A DNA stretch of 64,000 nt from Sideroxydans sp. (lineage in GTDB: Bacteria; Pseudomonadota; Gammaproteobacteria; Burkholderiales; Gallionellaceae). The notes below the pieces were generated by a model. The model had not been told where the DNA came from and searched no databases. It saw only the letters and a list, made by a program, of their open reading frames with translations. Made by a program: the position numbers and the translations under genes. Position 1 is the stretch's first letter, and each line of letters begins with the position of its first letter. The stretch spans positions 248,001-312,000 of the forward strand of contig JAQTTU010000003.1 of assembly GCA_028710605.1 (NCBI GenBank), written 5' to 3'. Positions 53,699-63,738 of the stretch are shown here, piece by piece.

Positions 53699-55957
53699 AT
53701 GCTATTCAAACCCGCACTGCGCAAAATGGCCACACTTGGCCTGGCGTTCACCGCTATCACCGCACTTCTTCTTGCCGGTTGCGGCGGGGGAGGCTCCTCT
53801 TCAACACCGACCCCGACTGCCAGCACCTTGGGCGGCGTGGCGGCGGTGGGTTACCCGCTTGTCGGGGCGGCGGTTCAAGTGGTGTGTGCGGGCGGCAGCA
53901 CGCTCAACACGACCACCAGCAGCACGGGAACATGGCAGGTGACTTTCTCCGGGCAGACCGCGCCCTGCGCGGCGCAGGTCAGCGGCGGCACGATTAACGG
54001 TGCGGCCAATACCACGAATTACCACAGCATTTCGACTACCACGGGTGCGCTGAATGCCTCTCCGCTCACCGACCTGGTGGTGGCGAATCTGGTGGGGACT
54101 TCGACCCCGAGCACGTGGTTTGCCGGGCTAGTCGCCAACCCCGCCCCGCTCAGCGCCATCACGCAGGCCGCTGTCAATGCGTCGGTTGCCAATCTGGCTG
54201 CGGCGCTGCCGCAACTGCCGCTGGGCGCAAACAACCCGCTCACCATGACGTTCTCGGCCACGCCGGGCACAGTCGGTGACGATATGCTGGCCGCGCTGCA
54301 AACAGCCATGACCAATTCCGCCACCACTTACGCGACATTGCTGACCGATGCTTCCGCGCCCGGCTTCACCGCGCCTGCGGCGAGTTTCGGCACTGCGCTG
54401 AATACGGCTTACTTGGGCACAGCCAGCGGCGGCTCAGTCACCCCGCCCGCCACCCCCTCCGGCGTTAGCGCGAGCGCCTCCAGCACTTCGCAAATCAGCA
54501 TCTCCTGGACCAACGTTTCCGGTGCCACGTCGTACAACGTTTACCGCTCGACTTCATCCAACGTGCAGATTATCGCGGGCAACAAAATCACCAGTGGCAC
54601 ATCGACCACCAGCACTCCTTATGGCGATAGCGGACTGGCTGCCTCGACACCTTATTACTACAAAGTCACGGCGGTGAATGCGGCAGGTGAAAGCGGCGGC
54701 TCGTCCGAAGTTTCTGCAACGACGCAAGCGCCCGCCGCCCCTGCTCCGACGATTACCAGCTTCACGCCGAGCTCGGGTGCAGTAGGTACGGCAGTGACGA
54801 TTACGGGCACAAACTTCAGCACCACAGCGGCCAACAATGCCGTCAGTTTCAATGGCACTACGGCAACGGTCAGCAGCGCCACGGCCACTTCCATTTCTGT
54901 CACGGTTCCCGCCGGAGCAACGAGCGGAACAATCTCGGTGACGACTTCAGGAGGCACTGCCACTTCGGCTGCAAGCTTTACGGTTACAGCACCGCCCGTG
55001 GTGGTTGGCTCACAAATGGGCGGCGCGCGGCAAGGGGTGGCGCTTAACCTGACGGGAACGACCACGTCACCGATTGCTACAACGCTTTATTATCCTAACG
55101 GCATCGCCACGGACGGCATCTATCTATTTGTTGCCGACACAATAATGGGGGCAGTTCGCAAAGTGAACATTGCCACTGGTGCTGTCACCACGGTAGCAAC
55201 AGGCTTTAGCCGACCATATGGAATCACCACCACCGACGGTATAACGCTGTATGTGGCCAACAACTATGGGCACACCATCGTAAAAGTGGATGTCGCCACC
55301 GGAGCGGTAACACCCTTTGTCGGAACGGCGAATACCAGCGGCAGCACCGATGGTGTTGGAGCTGCCGCGCGCTTTTATTATCCGCAAGGAATTACCACCG
55401 ACGGCACAAACATCTTTGTCGCGGATTACTTCAACCACACTATCCGCAAAATCGACATCGCCACGGCGACGGTGAGCACCTTGGCGGGTTTAGCGGGTAG
55501 CTTGGGTGGCGGCGACGGTGTTGGCAGCGCAGCAAGGTTTCACCTCCCCTACGATGTCACCACAGATGGCACTTCGGTGTTCGTGTCCGATTCCGGGCGA
55601 GGCACTGTGCGCAAGATCGACATCGCCAGCCAAACCGTCACGACACTCGCCGGTTTGGCCGGCTCCTTTGGCAGCACGGATGGGGTGGGCAGCGCCGCGC
55701 GATTGGGGACTCCAACTGGCATCACCTGCGACGGCTCCAATCTCTTCGTGACCGACTATTACTACAACAACATCCGTCAGGTAAACATCGCCAGCGGCAC
55801 TGTCACCACCGTGGCCGGAGTCGCCAACATCTCCGCTGCCACCGTTGATGGAAATGCCACAACAACCCGGTTTAACGGGCCAGCAGCGGCCACCACCGAC
55901 GGGGTTTCTCTCTACGTGGTTGACCAGCTTGGCGGCACAATCCGAAAAATTCAGTAA
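53699..55957 (+). CDS. Surface lipoprotein with FnIII, IPT/TIG and NHL repeats
   Basis: 752 residues. Lipobox LLLAGC with Cys28, then a Gly/Ser/Thr linker and an Ala-rich domain (to ~245), one fibronectin type III domain (TPSGVSASASSTSQISISWT, ~250-340), one IPT/TIG domain (PTITSFTPSSGAVGTAVTITG, ~345-435) and five to six NHL-type blades (YPNGIATDGIYLFVADT, IRKIDIATATVSTLAG) forming a beta-propeller. Likely outer-membrane or surface anchored, with binding or adhesion functions. GGGAG precedes the ATG. Two-component genes lie convergent to it. Confidence 0.85.
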   Translation: MLFKPALRKMATLGLAFTAITALLLAGCGGGGSSSTPTPTASTLGGVAAVGYPLVGAAVQVVCAGGSTLNTTTSSTGTWQVTFSGQTAPCAAQVSGGTINGAANTTNYHSISTTTGALNASPLTDLVVANLVGTSTPSTWFAGLVANPAPLSAITQAAVNASVANLAAALPQLPLGANNPLTMTFSATPGTVGDDMLAALQTAMTNSATTYATLLTDASAPGFTAPAASFGTALNTAYLGTASGGSVTPPATPSGVSASASSTSQISISWTNVSGATSYNVYRSTSSNVQIIAGNKITSGTSTTSTPYGDSGLAASTPYYYKVTAVNAAGESGGSSEVSATTQAPAAPAPTITSFTPSSGAVGTAVTITGTNFSTTAANNAVSFNGTTATVSSATATSISVTVPAGATSGTISVTTSGGTATSAASFTVTAPPVVVGSQMGGARQGVALNLTGTTTSPIATTLYYPNGIATDGIYLFVADTIMGAVRKVNIATGAVTTVATGFSRPYGITTTDGITLYVANNYGHTIVKVDVATGAVTPFVGTANTSGSTDGVGAAARFYYPQGITTDGTNIFVADYFNHTIRKIDIATATVSTLAGLAGSLGGGDGVGSAARFHLPYDVTTDGTSVFVSDSGRGTVRKIDIASQTVTTLAGLAGSFGSTDGVGSAARLGTPTGITCDGSNLFVTDYYYNNIRQVNIASGTVTTVAGVANISAATVDGNATTTRFNGPAAATTDGVSLYVVDQLGGTIRKIQ

Positions 55958-55981
55958 TTTGTTGGTCTGATTTTTCAATGC

Positions 55982-56014
55982 CAACCGCCCACCTTGCGTG
56001 GGCGGTTTTCTTTC
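55982..56014. terminator. Bidirectional terminator
   Basis: AACCGCCCACCTTGCGTGGGCGGTTTTC between the convergent lipoprotein and response regulator genes. Confidence 0.85.
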
Positions 56015-56026
56015 AAGCAGCTCGCC

Positions 56027-56677
56027 TCAATTCCCCGCCCGCATCACCCTGGCCACCACTTCGGCGCGGTTGTTCACTTCCAGTTTGGCGTAGATGCTGC
56101 GCACATGACCCGCTGCGGTGCTGGGCGCGATGCCCAGATGGGCGGAGAGTTCCTTCACCGTTTCGCCACGCACAATGCGGTTCAGCACGTCCTGCTCGCG
56201 TTCGGTCAAGCGCGGCATGGGCGGGTTGGCTGCGGCTGGTTTTGTCGCTTCGAGCGGCTTCGCACTGAGTTGCGCCAGCACGCGGCGCGCGATGCTGGGT
56301 GCCATGGGCGGCACGCCTTCTTTCATCGCGCTGAGTTGCGCCAGCAGTTGCGTTTGCGGCTGGCTCTTGAGCAGATAACCCTGTGCCCCGGCGCGCAGGG
56401 CATCGAACAAATGCACATCATCTTCCAACAACGTCATCACCGTCACGCCGATATGCGGCGCGCTTTCGCGGATATGGCGCACCAACTCCACGCCGGAGCC
56501 GTCCGGCAAACCGATATCGACCAGCGCCATGCTGACCGGGTATCCGGTCAAAGCCGCGCGCGCAGCGGCCACGCTATCGGCATGCACGATGTCCATTTCC
56601 GGGAAAATTTCGCGCACCAGCCCTTCCACCCACAAGCGGCATTCTTCATGGTCTTCCACGATCAGAAATTTACTCAT
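56027..56677 (-). CDS. NarL/LuxR-family response regulator
   Basis: 216 residues. Receiver domain KFLIVEDHEECRLWVEGLV with phosphoacceptor Asp in ALVDIGLPDGSG, and a C-terminal LuxR-type HTH LTEREQDVLNRIVRGETVKELSAHLGIAPSTAAGHVRSIYAKL. It pairs with the histidine kinase 13 bp upstream. Targets are unknown; the nearby NHL lipoprotein is a candidate by position only. Confidence 0.92.
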   Translation of the reverse strand: MSKFLIVEDHEECRLWVEGLVREIFPEMDIVHADSVAAARAALTGYPVSMALVDIGLPDGSGVELVRHIRESAPHIGVTVMTLLEDDVHLFDALRAGAQGYLLKSQPQTQLLAQLSAMKEGVPPMAPSIARRVLAQLSAKPLEATKPAAANPPMPRLTEREQDVLNRIVRGETVKELSAHLGIAPSTAAGHVRSIYAKLEVNNRAEVVARVMRAGN

Positions 56678-56690
56678 GCAGCATCCTTGT

Positions 56691-58823
56691 TTATTGTTTT
56701 GCCAACAAAGGCATTTTCAGCGTCATCCGGCAGCCCGCCCCGACAGCAGCATGCCATGCGATGCTACCGCCCAATTCTTCCGCGCGCAGACGCATGTTGC
56801 GGCCACCGTTTCCCTGCGGCTGTTTGCCGTCAAAGCCGATACCGCTATCGCCGACCGTCAATTCCAGCCTCCCATCACGCACGCCGAACGCCACTTCCAG
56901 ACTCGCCGAGCGCGCGTGGCGCAAAACATTGGTAACAGCTTCGCGCAGGATGCGCGACAGGTTGATGAACTGGCGCGGCGTGAGCATGGTGTGTTCCATC
57001 CCTTCGTCCAGCAGCCAGATCAATTCCACCCCGGCCAGACGGCAACGTTCCCCCGCTTCGGCGCGCCATTCCCCGGCAGCCTCGTACAGCGGCACGGCAT
57101 GGTGGCTCAGACCGCTGACCACGCCGCGCAAATTGCGGCTGACTTGCGCCACGCGCGCGGCATGTTCGGTGTGCTGCAAACGGTGCATCAGCGTAACCAG
57201 TTCCGCGCCCACATCGTCGTGCAGATCGCGCACGATGCGCTGGCGCTCGGCTTCCGCGCCCTGTTCGCGCGCAACGTGCAACTGCACGGCGCGACGACCG
57301 AGTTCGACCAGACTTTGCGCCAGTTGCGCATCCTGCCGCGAAAACAGGCGCTTGCCCTGTTGCGCGTAGCCCAGACGCAATCCCGGTTCGCCAGCCACAC
57401 CGGGCAACAGCAGCGCGGTGCCGTCCGCCGCCAATTGCGCGCGCTCCACGCCGACTTCCGTCACCTCCAGCGCGAGCGGCTGGAAGATGCGGCGCATCAT
57501 CGCCTGCCAGCGTTGCGGCAGCGGTTGCTGCGTATCCTCGCCGAAAATGCTGGCAATCAGTTCGGGCAGATAGTGCTCGACAGTTTGCCCGGCACCGCCC
57601 ACCCATCTGCCCCACAGTTTTTGCCGCAACGGGAAATACACCCAGCCCACCAGCACCAGCGCCAACGTGAGCGACACGGACTGCCCCAGCCCCATGTCCC
57701 AAACCAGCAGCCCGTCCAGCGCCATCACCGCCATGCCGCCGATCAGCCAGACCCATAAAGCGAACCACCAGCGCTCCACATCGAACAGGCGGTAGCGGCG
57801 CACGCCGAACACGAAGCCCAGGAACATCAGACCAATCGGCATCATGCCAATCACGATAGTCGCGCCCTCTATCATCAATATGATGGTCAATAGAACGGAC
57901 AGCAGGACTACGCCGAAAAACCAGCGGAACATCGCGCGTTGTACCGGATGCTCACTTGAATGCCGCCACTGCAAAATAACCAACATTCCCAGAGACAGCA
58001 TCAGCGCAAGCGAAAAAATGTTCATGAAAATATTCGGGTTGATCGCCAGATGGGGCAGCAACAGCATCAGCGGGGTCAGCGCCACCACCGGCAGGTATGA
58101 GTAGTTGTTTGCCAAACGTGACGGATACACCATCAATAACGACAACAGTGCGCCGCTAAACAATCCACAGCCGAAGTAATTCAGAACAACCCAATTACTC
58201 GTAATTGCAGCAAATGTGATTACCGAAACCGATTGACCGCAGACAATGCAAAAAAAGCCCACCCCCAGTAACAGCAGGAAATAGGAAGCCTGCGACCTTT
58301 CCGAGAATATCCAGATAAAGCTGACCATCAGCCAGACTGCAAAACTCATCAGGAAGCCAAACCAATTATAAAAATTCAGTTGCGCAAAACCGATTGGGGG
58401 AATATCCCAAGTGACGCGCTCACCGTCGGCAAGCACGACCGTAACCCGGCTCTGTTGCATGAAATTATTCAGTTGCTCGCTGCTTTTCAAAAATGCGAGC
58501 CATTGAGGAATCGTGGTGACATCAAACAAGTCTTGAATCAGAAGATCGGGTCTGGCTTCGACCACAGAACCATCTTGACCGACCACGGAGAGAATGACAT
58601 CACCGACATCCATCTTGCCAAAAGCATGGCTGTCTTCGGGTACGCCAGTGACCACCCAACCCGCCCCATCGGGGTTGGCCGCCACGCCGATGCCAATCCA
58701 GGGTTGAACAACCATAGCCCAGATCACCAGCGCGTGAACCAGCACGCCGAGCATCGCAGCCAATACGAATTTTTGCGCCGGGCTGAATACTGCCCGCCCT
58801 CCCCCGCTGATACCCATCCCCAC
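56691..58823 (-). CDS. Membrane histidine kinase, HisKA_3 type, with periplasmic PDZ-like segment
   Basis: 710 residues. One N-terminal helix, a periplasmic part resembling a PDZ fold (GVPEDSHAFGKMDVGDVILSVV), then about eight more helices (~160-410). The cytoplasmic part has the HisKA_3 phosphoacceptor ERQRIVRDLHDDVGAELVTL and the HATPase boxes REAVTNVLRHA and VGDSGIGFD. NarX/DesK class. The sensed signal is unknown; the multi-helix 7TM-like module suggests a membrane or lipophilic cue. Confidence 0.9.
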   Translation of the reverse strand: MGMGISGGGRAVFSPAQKFVLAAMLGVLVHALVIWAMVVQPWIGIGVAANPDGAGWVVTGVPEDSHAFGKMDVGDVILSVVGQDGSVVEARPDLLIQDLFDVTTIPQWLAFLKSSEQLNNFMQQSRVTVVLADGERVTWDIPPIGFAQLNFYNWFGFLMSFAVWLMVSFIWIFSERSQASYFLLLLGVGFFCIVCGQSVSVITFAAITSNWVVLNYFGCGLFSGALLSLLMVYPSRLANNYSYLPVVALTPLMLLLPHLAINPNIFMNIFSLALMLSLGMLVILQWRHSSEHPVQRAMFRWFFGVVLLSVLLTIILMIEGATIVIGMMPIGLMFLGFVFGVRRYRLFDVERWWFALWVWLIGGMAVMALDGLLVWDMGLGQSVSLTLALVLVGWVYFPLRQKLWGRWVGGAGQTVEHYLPELIASIFGEDTQQPLPQRWQAMMRRIFQPLALEVTEVGVERAQLAADGTALLLPGVAGEPGLRLGYAQQGKRLFSRQDAQLAQSLVELGRRAVQLHVAREQGAEAERQRIVRDLHDDVGAELVTLMHRLQHTEHAARVAQVSRNLRGVVSGLSHHAVPLYEAAGEWRAEAGERCRLAGVELIWLLDEGMEHTMLTPRQFINLSRILREAVTNVLRHARSASLEVAFGVRDGRLELTVGDSGIGFDGKQPQGNGGRNMRLRAEELGGSIAWHAAVGAGCRMTLKMPLLAKQ

Positions 58824-59150
58824 CCCTTACGGACTCAAACAATCAACCACCGCTCCCGCCGCCATAGTCTTGCGCTATTTTTTTCGAGAAAAATTATGCG
58901 GCATGCGTAGCGTATATCTACGGAGGCAAAAGCTCAATTAAACCGGCAGAGGCCTCGCCCCAATGAGCGAACTGCGGGAAGCCCCCCATGTTCAAACATG
59001 AGCTTCGCTGCAAGCCCACAAGCACGGGCATCACCATCAAGCGCATGCTGTAGATCGCCTATTGGCGGGCTTCTTCGTGAGGTTGTGTCGCAGCCGACAG
59101 AGTGATTACATTTCAGATCAAGAGTGAAATGAAATTCCCACCTTTTCGGA
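58824..59150. other. Intergenic region with a REP-like repeat
   Basis: No gene seen. Contains the full REP-like copy at 59018-59084 and otherwise plain sequence between two leftward transcription units. Confidence 0.5.
59018..59084. repeat. GCCCGTCAATAGGCGATC-family repeat, full copy
   Basis: CACGGGCATCACCATCAAGC, GTAGATCGCCTATTGGCGGGC, TTCGTGAGGTTG; best preserved of the family with 53374-53458. Confidence 0.85.
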
Positions 59151-59720
59151 TCAGCGGTGCGGCGTGTCGGCGTGAAAATTCGGTCCGATCAGTTTCTTCA
59201 GGAACGCTGCTGTCGCCCAGCTATTCGGGTTCTGGAAGCGGTCGATAAATTTCTGGCCCGCACCGATTTTGAGCCGCGCCGGGTCGTCGGTCCATTGCGG
59301 CGTGAGGATGGTCGCCAGCAGCGCGTATTCGACATCCTCGGGCAACACCAGCGCTTTCCAGCTTCCGCCGGGGATCATCAGCACGGGGCGCTCCCCCTTT
59401 AGCACATTTTTTCCGACGAGGTGATGAGAAGCAACACACCTGCCCTCCTCTTCGCGGAACTCGTAATAATGCACCGGCCCGCCGTCGAGCAGGATGTGCG
59501 TATCGTCGGGTGCCAACCAGTGTAAATAGTTAATCGATCGCTCCCGGTCCAGCAGATAATAGATCGAGTCGTTGGCGCGCAATTTTTGTCCGTCCTGTTC
59601 CACCACCAGATGCGAAGTCGAGATATAACCGATGTATCCAGACTCCCCGGCGAGGGGTGTCAGCCCCAGTTCCGCGATGAGTTTTTCGGGGTGAGTCGGC
59701 TGCGGTCGCATCTGGCTCAT
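59151..59720 (-). CDS. DUF985 cupin-fold protein
   Basis: 189 residues. DUF985 pattern: HPEKLIAELGLTPLAGESGYIG near the start, STSHLVVEQ, DSIYYLLDRERSINYLHWLAPDDTHILLDGGPVHYYEF and PVLMIPGGSWKALVLPE. Single-domain cupin-like sugar-nucleotide-epimerase-related fold; function unknown. Last gene of a leftward operon, overlapping the upstream gene by four bases (ATGA). Confidence 0.85.
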   Translation of the reverse strand: MSQMRPQPTHPEKLIAELGLTPLAGESGYIGYISTSHLVVEQDGQKLRANDSIYYLLDRERSINYLHWLAPDDTHILLDGGPVHYYEFREEEGRCVASHHLVGKNVLKGERPVLMIPGGSWKALVLPEDVEYALLATILTPQWTDDPARLKIGAGQKFIDRFQNPNSWATAAFLKKLIGPNFHADTPHR

Positions 59721-61180
59721 CGCGGCAGCTCTCCGCTTTTCAGGAAAGCCAAGGCAAATTCCCGGTAGTCCGCCACCGTCTCAAAGCCAACGGTTTCCAT
59801 AAAGCCCAGGCCGTTGGATTTACCGGACAGGTCGGTATAGTCCGCCGGAGATTCCGAACACAAACCCCAGTTTGGATTGTTGAACGTGCCGTCCTGACAC
59901 CACGGGGTCGCCACGCCCGTTAACGGGTTGCCGAACAGTTTATTTTCGACTTGGCTGTATGCCCGCACCATGGGAATGACGACATCCGGCGCGCCGGGGG
60001 AGGTGCTGCCAGCGATGGGAGGAAAGGTCTGGGCAGACAATAAATTGACGTTGCCGTTGATAAAGATGGCCTTCCATTTGCCGTTATCGGGCACAAGGTA
60101 ATAGCCGTAATTGATGGCCGGGCTGTCGTTCATCGCCCCTTGCACGAAGGCCGCCCCGGTAAACGCCTGCCCGTTATCCAGGTTGTAGAACTGCCACACC
60201 CACCCGTTATACGGCGCGGGGTCTTCGACAAAAGGCACGGGGTGAACTGCTCCCTCATTGTTTTGCAGACTAGTCATCATGAGCTGGTGATCGACCCAGC
60301 CCGTCCCCGAATTGACGGTATAGCGCTTCCCCTGGACGACGATGCTGCCGCTGACAAGCAGTTGCGGCCAACTGTAGTAAATGCCGGGGGTGGGGTTCGG
60401 CGTGATGCCGGTGCCGCCGGTTTTGCCGATGCCGATGATCGCGCCGATATTCGGCACGCCCTGCAAAAAGAACGACGTGTCAACACTGAACGCTCCGTTA
60501 TTGGTCAAACTGAGGTCGATGTTCATGTTGTCGCCATCGTCCACCTTAACCGACAGCGGCATCACATCGGCCGACCCGCTCAGGGAGTCTGCACCGCACT
60601 GGAACAGGAAGTCCGCACCCGGTGCGCTGAAATTAACGGTGCCGCCTTTGAGCGGCCACTGCAAGTTGCGGCTTCTGCGGTAGATGTTGCGCGCGCCCGG
60701 CCCCATATCGACAGTGACGGTCACGCTGTTACTGGCGAGGGTAACGTCCCGATCCGTCCAGTTCGCCGCTTGCTGCGCAGATAGCCCCACCGTGCGGATT
60801 TTCTCCATGGCCAGCAGAACCGACACTCTGCCCGTATTCCCCTGCTGATCGGTCACATTCAAGTGGCAGCCCACCCAGTACCACTCCAACCCCATGTTGG
60901 CGTGCAAGTGGTGGTCGCCGGGAAAGCTCACTTGATAGGATGGCGGGGGGACATCAAAACCGACGCTGCTCGCCCTGCCCAGCAAGGTTTGGATGACACT
61001 CATGAAGTCTTCCGGGTGCGCGGTCGAATCCAGTTGACCCGCCGCTTCATACAAGCTCTGAAAATCCGGGATTTGCACCGGGTTGCCGGTGGCGGGATCG
61101 GTGATCTGGTTCACCGCTTGCTGGACGGTCAGCAGGTAACTCTGGACGACGGCGGAAACGGGGTTGCTGGTTTGTTCCAT
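59717..61180 (-). CDS. AttH/CrtC-like lipocalin-type protein (large form)
   Basis: 487 residues, no signal peptide. A segment HLHANMGLEWYWVGCHLNV followed later by GTGWVDHQLM corresponds to the W-W...(W-x-D-H-x) landmarks of the AttH / carotenoid 1,2-hydratase-like family. The N-terminal ~80 residues (VQSYLLTVQQAVNQITDPAT) are helical and extra. Family members act on hydrophobic substrates such as carotenoids or fatty acyl compounds; the substrate here is unknown. A related, shorter protein is encoded directly upstream. Confidence 0.65.
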   Translation of the reverse strand: MEQTSNPVSAVVQSYLLTVQQAVNQITDPATGNPVQIPDFQSLYEAAGQLDSTAHPEDFMSVIQTLLGRASSVGFDVPPPSYQVSFPGDHHLHANMGLEWYWVGCHLNVTDQQGNTGRVSVLLAMEKIRTVGLSAQQAANWTDRDVTLASNSVTVTVDMGPGARNIYRRSRNLQWPLKGGTVNFSAPGADFLFQCGADSLSGSADVMPLSVKVDDGDNMNIDLSLTNNGAFSVDTSFFLQGVPNIGAIIGIGKTGGTGITPNPTPGIYYSWPQLLVSGSIVVQGKRYTVNSGTGWVDHQLMMTSLQNNEGAVHPVPFVEDPAPYNGWVWQFYNLDNGQAFTGAAFVQGAMNDSPAINYGYYLVPDNGKWKAIFINGNVNLLSAQTFPPIAGSTSPGAPDVVIPMVRAYSQVENKLFGNPLTGVATPWCQDGTFNNPNWGLCSESPADYTDLSGKSNGLGFMETVGFETVADYREFALAFLKSGELPR

Positions 61181-61212
61181 GTTGGTTCTCCTGTTCGTAT
61201 CGGTTGTTTGAT

Positions 61213-62340
61213 CTATCCGGCTATTCTTGTTTTGCTGGCGGGTGGAATACTCTGCTCAATCCAGGCATCACCCGATGACACCAGCAATTCTCTGGTATCG
61301 CGCGCGCCGAATTGGTAAATGACGAACATCTGTGCATCGGCCACGCCCTCGTAGCCACTGTTCAATTTCAGGGGATCAACAAACACTTGATCCGGGCACA
61401 AGCTGTTTACGCGAAAACTGATGGTGGCATGGGGAGCGATGCTCATATCGATCTTGAATTTCAGGAAATACACAATGCCGCCGGGGGTGGTATAGGTTGG
61501 CCCCAAGGGGGTGGTAACCGTATCGACAAAAACGCTCTCCCCGTTTTGCAGCAACAAAGTGGCATTGGACGGGATGGGAATGTTCTCCTCGGGAATCGTT
61601 TCGAACTGGGTGTAGTTGGAAAGATGCAGGCCATTGTCCAATTGCATATCCTGCAACGTCCAGGCGTTTTGCTTGCTCGGCCCCGAGCCTTGGGGAAATG
61701 CGCCGTATTCATGATCCATCCATGTGATGCCGCTAACTGGAATGATCTCGGTGCCTATGGTCAAGGTTCCGCTTGCCTGCAAATGGGTGAGGGAATAGTA
61801 GTAGTTGTTTTTCTGGTACGGATCGGGTTGTTTGGGGTCGATTTCCTTGCACCCGGTTCCCCACACCAATAACGGGTTCCCCCGCTGAAGCAGGTTCAAT
61901 TGCAGGGCACATGCCACGCCACTCGCGGCATCGGTAAATTGTGCTGTTACGTTCATGTGCAGCGGGTTCCCGCCGATGGAAGTCATCTCAACGCAACCAT
62001 CGGCAGTTCCGGCGCTTCCCGGCAAGCTGACATGCCACGGCTTGGACGTATCCGATTCGGCCCAGTCCGCTGGCACCGTCGCCCCCATCAGATCATTCAC
62101 GATTTGATAATGCTTTTGCGCCTTTACATCGGTAACGGCGATTTCGGTGAAGGCAAGCTCCACCGCGCCGCCTGCTCTAACGGCGCAAGCATTCACCTCA
62201 AACCCGAATTGACGGCCATCAATGCCGGTCAAAGTTCCAATGTGCCACCACCATTCGGTGGGAGCCGCGTCATGCGCATACTGGTCGCGCGGCAGTTGAA
62301 TGGGCGAGTCCACTGTATTTTTTTGCTTTTCCTGTTCCAT
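61213..62340 (-). CDS. AttH/CrtC-like lipocalin-type protein (short form)
   Basis: 375 residues from ATG 62340, with a near-perfect AAGGAGGT Shine-Dalgarno. The landmark APTEWWWHIGTLTGIDG and the later GITWMDHEYGAF match AttH/CrtC-like proteins well. Cytoplasmic, as no signal peptide is seen. It pairs with the larger homologue downstream; two such proteins in tandem suggests heteromeric or sequential action. Confidence 0.72.
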   Translation of the reverse strand: MEQEKQKNTVDSPIQLPRDQYAHDAAPTEWWWHIGTLTGIDGRQFGFEVNACAVRAGGAVELAFTEIAVTDVKAQKHYQIVNDLMGATVPADWAESDTSKPWHVSLPGSAGTADGCVEMTSIGGNPLHMNVTAQFTDAASGVACALQLNLLQRGNPLLVWGTGCKEIDPKQPDPYQKNNYYYSLTHLQASGTLTIGTEIIPVSGITWMDHEYGAFPQGSGPSKQNAWTLQDMQLDNGLHLSNYTQFETIPEENIPIPSNATLLLQNGESVFVDTVTTPLGPTYTTPGGIVYFLKFKIDMSIAPHATISFRVNSLCPDQVFVDPLKLNSGYEGVADAQMFVIYQFGARDTRELLVSSGDAWIEQSIPPASKTRIAG

Positions 62341-62356
62341 AAAACCTCCTTGATAT

Positions 62357-63643
62357 TTATTGGGTGTCGCCCGCAAATGCCGGGCAGGTGCTGGGCAAAG
62401 CGTTGCTGTCTATGCCTTCGCAGTCGTTGCTAAAAGTGATGTTCCCCTTGTCGTCCGTTTTGAGTATCCAGATGCTGTCGTAGTCGGTGAACGACCATGC
62501 CGGGATTTTTTGCGCGGCTGCGGGGTTGGCGTAAACGGTATCGAACAGGTACTGCACCGCCTCCACGATGTGTTCGTGCTCCCACGCGACCAGCGTGGTG
62601 GATTTGTCGAATGCCACGCTGGAATATGGCGTGTTGCGGGTAAACAGGCTGGTCGCCAATGTGGGCGCGTCGTTCCACTGGAACTCGGCCAGCATCAGTT
62701 GCTGGTTGTGCCAGATCGCGTAAGGCGCGATCGTGAGCGAGGGGCGGATGTAAGAGCAGCTGCCATCGCAGCCGATCAGGTTGCCGGGATTGGTGGTCAG
62801 CACGTTCTTCGCATTGCCGCCCATTTTTTTCAGCAATATGTCGTTCGCCCCGATGGCGCGCCACGCGCCCTGGCACACGAAATTGCCGTTCTCGAACGCG
62901 GAGTTCGGGTGGGCTTCCACATGCCGGATCAAATACACGGTTTGGTTGGTATTGAACTGGTACTTCGAGGCATCCGGTTTCTTGGCGCTGAAGGTGACCG
63001 GCTTCTGCGGACAAGCGTAGTGCGCCGTGGGCTTCAGATGCAAATCGGGATAGCGCGTATCCGGTCGGATGTTGTCGTCATAGACGTTGATGGCGGTTCT
63101 GCCATTTTCGAGCGACAACACGAGGTATTGGTTGTAATTGCCCGGCGTGATGCCAGTGGCGGGCGCGGTAGGATCGCTCAAGGCGGCCACGGTGCTGTTG
63201 ATGAGGTCGGCGGACATGGCCATGATGTAGCTCCCGCGCGGCTGGTTGCCGAGGATGTTATTGATGATGTACGCGGGCGAGTTGTACGCTGAGATGCCGC
63301 CGCTGTTGACCAGAACATGCGTCACCTCGCGGTTATTCAGCACGGCGAACGGCTCTATGCTTTGCAGCGAGGTCATATCCTGCGCGGCGGATTGCGCGGC
63401 GAGCGAATATATCTGCCGGATATCGCGGCTCTTGCCCGCCGTGACAGTGTTGAGTTCTTGCCCGAAGCGCAGCGCGTGGTTGAAGCCTTGCACCGAAAGA
63501 TTGTTGGTCTTGGGCGCAGCTTCAAAGCTCTGCACGAAAACAATGTTCCATGCATTGCTGTTGAGCGGCGGCATAGTGTCGGCGAGTGCGGCGTGCGAAA
63601 AAGCCAACACGCAGCTGAGCCCGAAGCGGGAAAATATTTTCAT
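62357..63643 (-). CDS. Secreted protein with histidine-phosphatase-like C-terminal half
   Basis: 428 residues with signal peptide FGLSCVLAFSHAALA. The C-terminal half has VYLIRHVEAHPN, resembling the RHG catalytic motif (RHVE instead of RHGE), and later LVAWEHEHIVEAV, matching the distal His region. The N-terminal ~200 residues (NIVFVQSFEAAPKTNN ...) are unlike known phosphatases. Possibly a periplasmic phosphatase relative; activity uncertain. It lies 16 bp upstream of the AttH-like gene. Confidence 0.6.
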   Translation of the reverse strand: MKIFSRFGLSCVLAFSHAALADTMPPLNSNAWNIVFVQSFEAAPKTNNLSVQGFNHALRFGQELNTVTAGKSRDIRQIYSLAAQSAAQDMTSLQSIEPFAVLNNREVTHVLVNSGGISAYNSPAYIINNILGNQPRGSYIMAMSADLINSTVAALSDPTAPATGITPGNYNQYLVLSLENGRTAINVYDDNIRPDTRYPDLHLKPTAHYACPQKPVTFSAKKPDASKYQFNTNQTVYLIRHVEAHPNSAFENGNFVCQGAWRAIGANDILLKKMGGNAKNVLTTNPGNLIGCDGSCSYIRPSLTIAPYAIWHNQQLMLAEFQWNDAPTLATSLFTRNTPYSSVAFDKSTTLVAWEHEHIVEAVQYLFDTVYANPAAAQKIPAWSFTDYDSIWILKTDDKGNITFSNDCEGIDSNALPSTCPAFAGDTQ

Positions 63644-63677
63644 ATAAATCCTTCCTGATTAACCGCAAAAATTTGTA

Positions 63678-63709
63678 GTCCCTCTCCCGCTTGCGGGAGA
63701 GGGATGTAA
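63678..63709. repeat. CTCTCCC-type repeat
   Basis: CCCTCTCCCGCTTGCGGGAGAGGG perfect dyad between two genes of the operon. Confidence 0.8.
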
Positions 63710-63738
63710 AACAGTCAAAAATCCTTTGCATTTGCGAT